DNA of 43,299 bases from contig DAOUQH010000003.1 in assembly GCA_030625645.1 (NCBI GenBank), positions 1-43,299 of the forward strand, given 5' to 3'. This DNA comes from Flavobacteriia bacterium. GTDB taxonomy: Bacteria > Bacteroidota > Bacteroidia > Flavobacteriales > Flavobacteriaceae. Under the pieces are notes generated by a model, which saw only the letters and a program-made list of their open reading frames with translations, was not told the origin of the DNA and made no database searches. The translations under genes were made by a program, and so were the position numbers. Position 1 is the stretch's first letter; every line of letters begins with the position of its first letter. Below are positions 19,382 through 28,300 of this stretch, in pieces.

Positions 19382-20422
19382 CTACTTCTTAAAATTTTCA
19401 ATGAAGTTGTGAATCAAAATCGGAACAGCAAAATTGGAAATTTCTTTCCACTTTATAGTCCTATCAAGATTTCCCTTAATTTTAATTATCCAAAATTTTG
19501 TATTGATTTGCTGATGGGTTAATTTGTGAATAATTGGTTTAGTATTATACAAAGAGATTTTATAATTATCATCTTTTATAAGATTTGAAAAAATTATTGT
19601 CTTTACTATTTCCAATTCATCAATTTCATTTTCAGACTCAACTAAAGGAAACTGATATAAGTTTTTCCAAATATCATTCTGTCTTCTTTGTTCTAAAATA
19701 GTTTGGTCTCCATCAATATCAATAACTAAAAAGTTGAAAAATCGCTTTTTGATCTTAATTTTCTTTTCTTTCACAGGAAAAGAATACACATTATTATTAA
19801 TATAAGCCTTACAATCCTTTTGTATCGGACAAATATTACAGTCTGCTTTTTTTGGTTTACAAATTAAAGCGCCCAGCTCCATAATTGCTTGATTATAAGT
19901 ACCAGGATCATACTTAGTAATTTTACTTTGTGCTATTTGCTTAAACTGTTTTATTCCTTTTGGGGAATTTATTGGTGTACTTACATTGTAATATCTAGAT
20001 AAAACACGATATACATTTCCATCAACAACAGCTTTTGGCTCATTAAAGCAAATAGATGCAATTGCCGAAGCTGTATAGTCACCAATTCCTTTTAATTTTA
20101 GTAAATCATTATAATTATCTGGTATCTCACCATTAAAATTTTCGACAATATACTTGGCAGTAGAGTGCAGGTTTCTAGCTCTACTATAATAACCTAATCC
20201 TTGCCAAAGCTTTAAAACTTCATCCTCACCAGCTTTGGCAAGATCAAAAATAGTTGGAAAATTTTTACAAAAAACTAAATAATAATCTATGCCTTGTACG
20301 ATTTTTGTTTGCTGTAAAATTACTTCAGACAACCAAATATGATATACATTTACCTCATTCCTCCAAGGTAAATCTCGTTTATTATCTAAATACCAGTAAA
20401 TTAATTTGTTAGAGAAGTCCAT
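19382..20422 (-). CDS. mutY: A/G-specific adenine glycosylase
   Basis: RDLPWRNEVNVYHIWLSEVILQQTKI, LKGIGDYTASAIASICF, VDGNVYRVLSRYY, Fe-S CKPKKADCNICPIQKDC. Confidence 0.97.
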   Translation of the reverse strand: MDFSNKLIYWYLDNKRDLPWRNEVNVYHIWLSEVILQQTKIVQGIDYYLVFCKNFPTIFDLAKAGEDEVLKLWQGLGYYSRARNLHSTAKYIVENFNGEIPDNYNDLLKLKGIGDYTASAIASICFNEPKAVVDGNVYRVLSRYYNVSTPINSPKGIKQFKQIAQSKITKYDPGTYNQAIMELGALICKPKKADCNICPIQKDCKAYINNNVYSFPVKEKKIKIKKRFFNFLVIDIDGDQTILEQRRQNDIWKNLYQFPLVESENEIDELEIVKTIIFSNLIKDDNYKISLYNTKPIIHKLTHQQINTKFWIIKIKGNLDRTIKWKEISNFAVPILIHNFIENFKK

Positions 20423-20504
20423 ATATTAATTGAATTTTCAATAATACAAAAATTTATCTTATTAAATTTTAATCAATTAGCTTTTAAAAATTGATTAAAA
20501 GCAT

Positions 20505-20512
20505 TATATTTG
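20505..20512 (+). promoter_or_regulatory. Putative -7 element (TATATTTG) upstream of HU gene
   Basis: TATATTTGccgcccga 41 nt upstream of the HU ATG matches TAnnTTTG. No well-spaced -33 TTG was seen. Confidence 0.45.
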
Positions 20513-20552
20513 CCGCCCGAATATTAGTATTTATAACATATAAATTAAAAAG

Positions 20553-20843
20553 ATGACAAAAGCAGAGATAGTTGCCAGTATTTCAGAGAAATCAGGCATT
20601 GAAAAAGGAGATGTTCTAAGAGTAGTTGAAGACCTAATGGTTGAAGTGAAAAACTCATTAGAAAAAGGTGAAAACGTTTATTTAAGAGGTTTTGGTAGTT
20701 TTATCATTAAAGAGAGAGCTGAAAAAACTGGTAGAAACATTTCTAAGAATACAACAATAAAAATACCTGCACACAATATCCCAGCATTTAAACCTGCAAA
20801 AGTATTTGTAGAAAGTGTAAAGGAAAATGTACCTGTAAAATAG
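20553..20843 (+). CDS. HU/IHF family DNA-binding protein
   Basis: MTKAEIVASISEKSGIEKGDVLRVVEDLMVEVKNSLEKGENVYLRGFGSFIIKERAEKTGRNISKNTTIKIPAHNIPAFKPAKVF. Confidence 0.96.
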   Translation: MTKAEIVASISEKSGIEKGDVLRVVEDLMVEVKNSLEKGENVYLRGFGSFIIKERAEKTGRNISKNTTIKIPAHNIPAFKPAKVFVESVKENVPVK

Positions 20844-20867
20844 TAATAACTTAATACCAATTATATT

Positions 20868-20960
20868 ATGCCAAGTGGTAAAAAAAGAAAACGTCATAAA
20901 ATCTCAACACATAAACGTAAAAAGAGAAGCAGACAAAATCGTCACAAAAAGAAAAAATAA
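20868..20960 (+). CDS. 30-aa extremely basic small protein, probably ribosomal-protein-like
   Basis: ATG...TAA encodes MPSGKKRKRHKISTHKRKKRSRQNRHKKKK. It sits between HU and RNase G and is followed by a hairpin. Below the ORF-track length cut-off. Confidence 0.75.
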   Translation: MPSGKKRKRHKISTHKRKKRSRQNRHKKKK

Positions 20961-20965
20961 TTTTT

Positions 20966-20989
20966 AATAGGCGGCATAAGTCGCCTATT
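20966..20989 (+). terminator. Putative terminator after the 30-aa ORF
   Basis: aataggcg-gcataagt-cgcctatt, then tgctttttagc. Confidence 0.6.
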
Positions 20990-21196
20990 TGCTTTTTAGC
21001 AATATTTATTCGCTAAGTTCATTGACATAGAAACTTATTCTAAACAAATAAGTTTTATTGGGTAATATTATAACAAAACCTGTATAATTATATATTAATC
21101 TATCTATATAAGTATAACAATACTTATTTAAGATATAAATTTAAACAGAGTGAACCGAAAAAATTCATTCACAAGTGTTTACAAAAATTTAAACGC

Positions 21197-22738
21197 ATGA
21201 AAACAGAATTAATAATTAGATCGAATTCCTCTGATATAGATTTTGCCTTATTAAAAGATGGCAAGCTTGTTGAATTACATAATGAAACCTTAGATAATAA
21301 GTTTTCAGTAGGGGATGTTTTCCTCGCAAAAGTAAAAAAAACATTATCGGGACTTAATGCAGCATTTGTTGATGTAAAAAGCGAAAAAGATGCTTTTTTA
21401 CATTATCATGATTTAGGTCCGCAATTAGCAACGTTAACAAAATTCACCAAGCAAGTTAGATCAGGCAAACTAAAAGATTACACTTTAAAAAACTTTAAGT
21501 TTGATAATGACATTAACAAAAACGGAAATATTGACCAAGTAATAAAAGGAGGTCAAGAACTACTTGTACAAGTTGTAAAAGAACCAATCTCTACTAAAGG
21601 GCCGCGTATTAGCTCTGAGCTTTCAATAGCCGGTAGATATTTAGTTTTGGTTCCATTTTCCGATAGAATTTCTGTCTCACAAAAAATTAAAAGTACCAAA
21701 GAAAAAGAACGATTAAAAAGACTTGCAAAAAGTATTGTACCAAAAGGATTTGGTGTCATTCTCAGAACCGTCGCACAAGACATTAAAGTTGCTGAACTTG
21801 ACAAAGATTTACAAAACACTATGCAACGTTGGGTTAATATGTGTAAACAATTACCAAACGCAAATCCTCCCCAAAAAGTACTTTCTGAGATGAATAGAGC
21901 ATCCTCTATTTTAAGAGATATCTTTAATAATTCCTTTACAGGAATTATTACTAATGATGAAAATCTCTATCATGAAGTAAAAGAATATTTGCAAAGAATT
22001 GCTCCCGATAAAGAATCGATAGCAAAATTACACAAATCTAAAGTTCCAATATTTGACTTTTATAGTATCGAAAAACAAATTAAAGCATCTTTCGGAAAAA
22101 CAGTTTCTATGAAAAAAGGTGCATACCTTGTTATAGAACATACCGAAGCTTTACACGTTATTGATGTAAATAGCGGTAATCGATCAAACAAAGCAAACTC
22201 ACAGGCAGAAACAGCACTAGAAGTAAACCTTATTGCAGCATCCGAAATCGCTCGACAACTTCAGTTGCGTGATATGGGTGGTATTATTGTAGTTGATTTT
22301 ATTGATATGCATTTAGCAGATCATCGAAAAAAACTCTTTAATCATATACGCGAAGAAATGAAAGATAATCGCACAAAGTATAAGGTCTTACCTCCAAGTA
22401 AATTTGGACTTATCCAAATTACTCGTCAAAGAGTTCGTCCTGAAAGAAATATCAAAACTAAAGAAGAAAACCCAAATAAAAATGGAGAGGTGGAAGCTCC
22501 AATTTTATTAACTGGTAAAATTGAAGAAGATCTAGATAAAATTATAAAAAATGATCCTGATGGTGTTGTTTTACACGCACATACATTTGTTGTATCTCAT
22601 TTAACTAAAGGTCTTTTTTCTTCAATTCAAATTAAATGGTTTTTGAAATATAAAAAGTGGATTAAAATTATTCCTAGAGAAGCTTACACTTATCTTCATT
22701 ATAACTTTTTTGATAATGACGGCAAGAAACTAGGTTAA
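21197..22738 (+). CDS. rng: Ribonuclease E/G family protein
   Basis: VGDVFLAKVKKTLSGLNAAFVDVKSEKDAFLHYHDLGPQ...IDVNSGNRSNK...RDMGGIIVVDFIDM...LIQITRQRVRPE. Confidence 0.95.
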   Translation: MKTELIIRSNSSDIDFALLKDGKLVELHNETLDNKFSVGDVFLAKVKKTLSGLNAAFVDVKSEKDAFLHYHDLGPQLATLTKFTKQVRSGKLKDYTLKNFKFDNDINKNGNIDQVIKGGQELLVQVVKEPISTKGPRISSELSIAGRYLVLVPFSDRISVSQKIKSTKEKERLKRLAKSIVPKGFGVILRTVAQDIKVAELDKDLQNTMQRWVNMCKQLPNANPPQKVLSEMNRASSILRDIFNNSFTGIITNDENLYHEVKEYLQRIAPDKESIAKLHKSKVPIFDFYSIEKQIKASFGKTVSMKKGAYLVIEHTEALHVIDVNSGNRSNKANSQAETALEVNLIAASEIARQLQLRDMGGIIVVDFIDMHLADHRKKLFNHIREEMKDNRTKYKVLPPSKFGLIQITRQRVRPERNIKTKEENPNKNGEVEAPILLTGKIEEDLDKIIKNDPDGVVLHAHTFVVSHLTKGLFSSIQIKWFLKYKKWIKIIPREAYTYLHYNFFDNDGKKLG

Positions 22739-22750
22739 ATCTATATCAAC

Positions 22751-22780
22751 AAACCTGCTATTGATTACAATAGCAGGTTT
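22751..22780 (+). terminator. Rho-independent terminator after RNase G
   Basis: aaacctgctattg-atta-caatagcaggttt: 13-bp perfect stem followed by ttttat. Confidence 0.85.
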
Positions 22781-22875
22781 TTTTATGTAAAATTTTGAAA
22801 TATAAGTCTCTTAAACATTTAAGATTAGAAATATTTTTAATTCTAATAAACCTTATCTAATCAAAAAAACTAACC

Positions 22876-22883
22876 TAACTTTG
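22876..22883 (+). promoter_or_regulatory. Putative -7 element (TAACTTTG) upstream of ThrE pair
   Basis: TAACTTTG matches TAnnTTTG 28 nt upstream of the ATG. No clear -33 TTG. Confidence 0.45.
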
Positions 22884-22910
22884 CATAATCAAATTCAGAA
22901 TAAAATTTGA

Positions 22911-23678
22911 ATGAATTCTCAATTAAAACTTGAAAAAACTGCTACACTTTTATTAGAAATTTCATCAATGCTGATGGTTTCTGGTGCAAATACAAATAGA
23001 GCAAATTTAAGTATAACTCGTTTTGCTTCAGTACTTAAATGTAAGGCATTTAGTATGATTAGCCATAAGACTATTGTTATGACACTTACCGATGATGAAA
23101 CTGGTAAAAGTTGCACTAGAGTTCAAAATATACCACCTTATATTATAAATTTTTCAACTATTTCAGCAATAAGTAAAGCTAGTTGGCATGCCATTGACCA
23201 AGACTGGTCTATTAATCAAATTGAAGATGAAATCAATAAAATTAAAGCAAAAAAACGATATCCAAAATTTGTTGTTCTTATTGCAGTAAGCTTTGCTGGT
23301 GCAGGTTTTTGTAATATTTTTGGTGGAGATTACATTAATATGGCGGTTGCTTTTTTTAGTACTCTTATCGGGTTATTTGTAGTTCAGCAATCGCACAAAC
23401 GCAACTTTAATGTTTATATTAGAACCTTTTTAGGATCATTTTTTGCATCGTCGCTGGCTTCTTTGGGTGTTTTATATAATATTGGCGAAAGTCCGCAAAC
23501 CGCATTAGCAACCTCTATTTTATTTTTGGTTCCAGGAGTTGCTTTAATAAACTCTTTTACTGATCTTTTCGATAATAATGTATTAAACGGAATGGTGAGA
23601 TTTAGTACTGGATTGATGACTGTTCTGGCGATAGCTTTAGGGCTTTTTACAGCAATGATAATTTTTCATCTGAATTAA
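22911..23678 (+). CDS. Threonine/serine exporter family protein (ThrE N-terminal type)
   Basis: LLEISSMLMVSGANTNRANLSITRFASVLKC...PKFVVLIAVSFAGAGFCNIFGGD; membrane C-terminus. Confidence 0.9.
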   Translation: MNSQLKLEKTATLLLEISSMLMVSGANTNRANLSITRFASVLKCKAFSMISHKTIVMTLTDDETGKSCTRVQNIPPYIINFSTISAISKASWHAIDQDWSINQIEDEINKIKAKKRYPKFVVLIAVSFAGAGFCNIFGGDYINMAVAFFSTLIGLFVVQQSHKRNFNVYIRTFLGSFFASSLASLGVLYNIGESPQTALATSILFLVPGVALINSFTDLFDNNVLNGMVRFSTGLMTVLAIALGLFTAMIIFHLN

Positions 23679-23682
23679 AAAA

Positions 23683-24171
23683 ATGGATAGAAGTATATTT
23701 AGTTTAATCGAAGTATCTATATGGGCAGGAATAGCCGCAGTTGGATTTGGAATTTTATTTAACATTCCGAAAAAAGCAATATTTACTGTTTTTGTTTTAG
23801 GGTTAGGTGCCGGATTGATAAAATTTATCCTTTTAGGATTAGATGTAAATATTATTATCGCAAGTTTTACCGCAGCAATTTTTGTAGGAGTTTTAAGCAT
23901 GCCAATGTCACATAAAATTCATCAGCCTCCAGTGGTATTCTCCATTCCTGCTGTTATACCAATGATTCCAGGGTATTTTGCTTATGAAACTATCCTATCC
24001 ATAATGAATTTCACTTTTATTGAAACCGATTCGATAAAAAGAGTAGAATTAATAGATGCAATTTTTACTAATAGCTTCACTATGTTTTTTATATTAATTT
24101 CATTAACTATAGGTGTTTCATTCCCAATGTTAATGATGCGAAAAAACACTGTAAAAAACATGTATGATTAA
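23683..24171 (+). CDS. Threonine/serine exporter family protein (ThrE C-terminal type)
   Basis: Membrane protein with IPAVIPMIPGYFAYETI. Starts 4 nt after the partner gene. Confidence 0.88.
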   Translation: MDRSIFSLIEVSIWAGIAAVGFGILFNIPKKAIFTVFVLGLGAGLIKFILLGLDVNIIIASFTAAIFVGVLSMPMSHKIHQPPVVFSIPAVIPMIPGYFAYETILSIMNFTFIETDSIKRVELIDAIFTNSFTMFFILISLTIGVSFPMLMMRKNTVKNMYD

Positions 24172-24180
24172 ATCATTTTT

Positions 24181-25485
24181 TTAGAATCCTAGAGCATTTT
24201 TCATAGCTTTTGCTTTTATCATGCATTCTTCATATTCATTTGCAATTATTGATTTTGATGTAATTGCACCACCAACCGTAAAAGAGATATATTTATTAGC
24301 CTGATTGAATAAGATGCTTCGTATTACCACATTAAAATCAAAATCATCCTCAGGGGTAAAATAACCAACAGCCCCAGAATATAATCCTCTTTTGCTTTCT
24401 TCCTGCTCTTCAATAATTTTCATTGCAGATATTTTTGGTGCTCCGGTCATACTTCCCATCGGAAAAAGACTTTTTATAATTTCAACAGAATCATTACTTA
24501 TATCAACTTCTGAAACTACAGTAGAAATCAATTGATGTACCTGCTTAAAACTATAAACTTTACACAACTCTTCTACTTTAACGCTTCCTTGAATTGCTGT
24601 TTTTGATAAGTCATTTCTTACCAAATCTACAATCATAATATTTTCAGCTCTTTCTTTTGGATCGTGAAAAAGTTTTTTAGCTAATTCTTTATCTTGTACC
24701 CTATCTACTAATCTTCTAGCAGTTCCTTTTATAGGTTGAGAAATTATTCTATTACCTTGTTTTTTAGCAAATCTTTCGGGTGATGCTGATAATAAGAATT
24801 TATCGTTAATCTTAAAAAAAGTAGCAAAAGGAGGTTTTGAAATTTCATTTAGTTTTTGATAAACCAATAAGGGATCTATCACCTCATTTTCGATAAAAAA
24901 CTCCTGACAAAAATTAAGTTCATAAATATCTCCTCGATTAATATGGTTTAGAATACTTTCTAGCTTTTCAACATATTTTTCCTTAGAAATTCTTTGTTTG
25001 ATTTGATTTTTTTTCTTTCCAAAATATTTTTTATAATTCAAATACTTGTCTTTCTGAATCTCAACATTTTTTAAGTCACTTTCAATTTCGTTCTCTAGCT
25101 CAGATAAATATCTAATTTCTAAAGTGTTCCCTTTTAATAAGAATATCTTTTTTGGTTGAAAAAAGTACATATCAGGAAAATCTAAACCATCGAAATTTTT
25201 TGAAGTAAGATCTTCAATGTCATTTTTTAGATCGTAGGCAAAATATCCAAAAATAAAATCAGAAATATTATTTCGAAAATTACTTAGTTTTTCAAAGGAA
25301 TTTTTACAATTACACAATAGAGAATTATGTACACCAATAGCTAAAATAGCATCATAAGAAGTATATTTTTGCTGATAATCATTACTATCCATCCATGCAA
25401 AAACTTCAAATTGTTGTGCCCAAGAAAGCAATTTTACTTTGAAATCATCAATATCATTAATTTGTATAAATTTTGTTTTTCTCAA
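24181..25485 (-). CDS. pabB: Anthranilate synthase component I family / aminodeoxychorismate synthase component I
   Basis: [87 protein letters not shown]. Confidence 0.9.
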   Translation of the reverse strand: MRKTKFIQINDIDDFKVKLLSWAQQFEVFAWMDSNDYQQKYTSYDAILAIGVHNSLLCNCKNSFEKLSNFRNNISDFIFGYFAYDLKNDIEDLTSKNFDGLDFPDMYFFQPKKIFLLKGNTLEIRYLSELENEIESDLKNVEIQKDKYLNYKKYFGKKKNQIKQRISKEKYVEKLESILNHINRGDIYELNFCQEFFIENEVIDPLLVYQKLNEISKPPFATFFKINDKFLLSASPERFAKKQGNRIISQPIKGTARRLVDRVQDKELAKKLFHDPKERAENIMIVDLVRNDLSKTAIQGSVKVEELCKVYSFKQVHQLISTVVSEVDISNDSVEIIKSLFPMGSMTGAPKISAMKIIEEQEESKRGLYSGAVGYFTPEDDFDFNVVIRSILFNQANKYISFTVGGAITSKSIIANEYEECMIKAKAMKNALGF

Positions 25486-25600
25486 AGTATTATTTTAATC
25501 ATCCTCTCAGGTAATTATAGTATAAATTTGAGAGAGGTTATTTTGTTTTTGAATATTTTAATAGTTTACAAAACTAAGGATAATTATTATATTCATCTTA

Positions 25601-27649
25601 CTATGTAATCAAACCTGCCCTCTTTAACAAAGCATCCGCATTTGGCTCTTTACCCCTAAATTTTTTATATAAGTCCATAGGTTTTTGGATTCCTCCTTGA
25701 CTTAACACATTTTGTTTAAATTTTAAAGCAGTTTCTTTATCAAAAATTCCATTTTCTTTAAAAGCTTCAAAAGCATCTGCATCTAGAACTTCAGCCCATT
25801 TATAACTATAATAACCCGACGAATATCCGCCTTGAAAAATATGTGAAAATGCCGTACTCATACAATTTTCAAAAACATCAGGATATAACTGTGTGTCAGC
25901 AAAAGCTTTATTTTCAAAATCTTTTACAGATTCTATCTTCTCTGGTAATTCTCCAGAATGCCAGCCCATATCTAATAATCCAAAACTTAATTGACGTAAG
26001 GTTGCCATTCCTTCTAAAAAGTTTGAAGAATCTTTAATCTTTTGCACCAATTCCATCGGAATAATCTCCCCTGTTTTATAATGCTTTGCAAATAAATTCA
26101 ATGCCTCTTTTTCAAAACACCAATTTTCAAAAATCTGACTTGGTAATTCTACAAAATCCCAGTAGACATGAGTTCCTGATAAACTTGGATAAGTTGTGTT
26201 TGCCAACATTCCGTGTAAAGCATGCCCAAACTCATGAAATAATGTGGTAACTTCATTAAAAGTTAGCAAGGAAGGTTTTGTCTCAGTAGGCTTAGTAAAG
26301 TTACATACAATAGAAATATGCGGACGAGAATTCTCTCCATCTCTCTTCCACTGATCTTTATAAGAAGTCATCCAGGCACCATTTCGTTTTCCCTTTCGGG
26401 GAAAGAAATCAGCATAAAAAACAGCTAAAAATTTACCATTTTTGTCTGTTACTTTATATGTTTTAACTTCTTCATGGTATTTATCAATATTTGAAATTTC
26501 TTCAAAAGTTAGATCATACAATTTATCAGCAATTGTAAAAACACCTTTAATTACATTTTCAAGTTTAAAATAAGGTTTTAACTTTTCATCATCCAGATCA
26601 AATAACTCTTTTTTTAATTTTTCTGCAAAATAAGCACCATCCCACTTTTGAAGCGTTTTAACACAATTTTTTTTAGCAATATCTTTTACTTTTTTAAAAT
26701 CTTTTTTGGCAGCAGGTTTTGCTTTTTCCAATAAATCATTTAAAAATTCAGTAACTTTTTTAGGTGATTCTGCCATTCGTTCTTCTAAAACAAAATTAGC
26801 ATGTGTCTCATATCCTAATAAATTGGCCCGTTTATGCCGAAGAGTTACAATTTCTAAAACAATATTCTGATTATCAAACTCATTATTTTGAAATCCTCTT
26901 GCTCCAAAAGCCTTAGCCATCTTTTTGCGTAAAGTTCTATTATCAGCATAAGTCATAAAAGGGATATAACTTGGATAATCTAGAGTGAAGATCCAGGAAT
27001 TCTCTAATTTATCTTGAGCAGGCTTTTCTTCTGCAAGCATTTTTGCCGCCTCTATTGCTCCTTCTGGCAAACCAACTAACTGCTTTTCATCAGTAATAAG
27101 CAATTCAAAATTATTAGTTTCTGCCAATATATTTTCACCAAATTGCAAACTTAATTTTGAAAGATCCTTGTCAATTTCTCTAAGCTTATCTTTATCATCA
27201 TGATTCAAATTAGCACCATTTCTTACAAAATTTTTATGCTTTTTTTCTAAAAGCATATTTTGCTCTTTGTCTAAATTAAATTTATTTTTATTCTCAAAAA
27301 CAGATTTAATTTTTTGAAATAATTTTGCATTTAAAACAATGTCATTTGAAAAATCAGTTAAAAGTGGTGAAACTTCTTGGGCAATTTTCTGAATTTCATC
27401 ATTGGTTTCAGCCGAATTCAAATTAAAAAATATACTTGAAATTCTATCTAATTTATGTCCTGAAAATTCTAGTTTTTCCAAAGTATTTTGAAACGTTGGA
27501 CTTGCATCATTTTTTACAATTGCATCTATTTCAGCTTTTGCCAAATCAATTCCTTTCTTAAAAGCAGGTATGAAATGCTCAATATTAATTTTTGAAAATG
27601 GAGCAGTATTATACTCTGTATTAAAATCTTGTAATAATGGGTTTCTCAT
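25601..27649 (-). CDS. M3 family metallopeptidase (peptidyl-dipeptidase Dcp-like)
   Basis: LFHEFGHALHGMLANTTYPSLSGTHVYWDFVELPSQIFENW. The ORF track extends to 27685, but the likely start is the internal ATG (MRNPLLQDF) at 27649, because the extra 12 codons are encoded by tandem heptads. Confidence 0.94.
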   Translation of the reverse strand: MRNPLLQDFNTEYNTAPFSKINIEHFIPAFKKGIDLAKAEIDAIVKNDASPTFQNTLEKLEFSGHKLDRISSIFFNLNSAETNDEIQKIAQEVSPLLTDFSNDIVLNAKLFQKIKSVFENKNKFNLDKEQNMLLEKKHKNFVRNGANLNHDDKDKLREIDKDLSKLSLQFGENILAETNNFELLITDEKQLVGLPEGAIEAAKMLAEEKPAQDKLENSWIFTLDYPSYIPFMTYADNRTLRKKMAKAFGARGFQNNEFDNQNIVLEIVTLRHKRANLLGYETHANFVLEERMAESPKKVTEFLNDLLEKAKPAAKKDFKKVKDIAKKNCVKTLQKWDGAYFAEKLKKELFDLDDEKLKPYFKLENVIKGVFTIADKLYDLTFEEISNIDKYHEEVKTYKVTDKNGKFLAVFYADFFPRKGKRNGAWMTSYKDQWKRDGENSRPHISIVCNFTKPTETKPSLLTFNEVTTLFHEFGHALHGMLANTTYPSLSGTHVYWDFVELPSQIFENWCFEKEALNLFAKHYKTGEIIPMELVQKIKDSSNFLEGMATLRQLSFGLLDMGWHSGELPEKIESVKDFENKAFADTQLYPDVFENCMSTAFSHIFQGGYSSGYYSYKWAEVLDADAFEAFKENGIFDKETALKFKQNVLSQGGIQKPMDLYKKFRGKEPNADALLKRAGLIT

Positions 27650-27684
27650 GAAGATAGAAGTTTGAAGACCGAAGACCAAAGACA
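27650..27684 (-). repeat. Tandem degenerate heptad array abutting M3 peptidase start codon
   Basis: Plus strand: GAAGATA GAAGTTT GAAGACC GAAGACC AAAGACA, five phased 7-mers. Confidence 0.75.
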
Positions 27685-27718
27685 ATATTTTCTATAATTT
27701 TCGGTCAACAAGCTTAAT

Positions 27719-28204
27719 TTATTTCTTTAATTTTTCTGCGGCTTTATTAACTTTAATTTTAAGTCCTTCTTTAAATAATAAAATTTTTCGCTGAACACCC
27801 TCATCAGAAGAGCCAATAATTTGTGCTGCTAAAATTCCGGCATTTTTAGCTCCATCAAGTGCAACAGTTGCAACTGGTACTCCGCTTGGCATCTGCAAAA
27901 TTGAAAGAACAGAATCCCAACCATCAATTGAGTTTCTAGATTTTACAGGCACACCAATTACTGGCAGCGGACTCATAGAGGCAACCATACCAGGTAAATG
28001 AGCAGCACCTCCAGCTCCAGCAATAACAACATTTATACCTCGTTTATGGGCGTTTTGAGCGTAATCCCAAAGTTTATCTGGTGTACGGTGAGCCGAAACA
28101 ATATCAACCTCTACATCAATATCAAAACTGTTTAAAATTTCAATTGCTTCTTTCATAATTGGTAGATCTGAATCGCTACCCATGATAATTCCAACTTTTG
28201 ACAT
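27719..28204 (-). CDS. purE: 5-(carboxyamino)imidazole ribonucleotide mutase
   Basis: [60 protein letters not shown]. Confidence 0.97.
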   Translation of the reverse strand: MSKVGIIMGSDSDLPIMKEAIEILNSFDIDVEVDIVSAHRTPDKLWDYAQNAHKRGINVVIAGAGGAAHLPGMVASMSPLPVIGVPVKSRNSIDGWDSVLSILQMPSGVPVATVALDGAKNAGILAAQIIGSSDEGVQRKILLFKEGLKIKVNKAAEKLKK

Positions 28205-28300
28205 AACAAGTATAAATTTAATGATTTTCTAAATTGAATATAAAAAATAATAATTGTATTTTTATGGGCTAAAGGTAAAACAAAAACCGGTCAAAACTTT

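Noticed and set aside
20678-20897. 60- and 71-aa minus-strand ORFs opposite HU
   Set aside because: Antisense shadows of HU and the basic 30-aa ORF; no motif or leader.
25503-25537. cctctc...gagagg inverted repeat upstream of pabB
   Set aside because: Only about 6 bp with a long loop and no T-tract; too weak.
25369-25608. 79-aa plus-strand ORF between pabB and M3 peptidase
   Set aside because: Half lies antisense to pabB; hydrophobic low-complexity translation without a recognisable start context.
27719-28204. purE without adjacent purK
   Set aside because: purK often neighbours purE, but separation is common enough that no inference is justified from this window.
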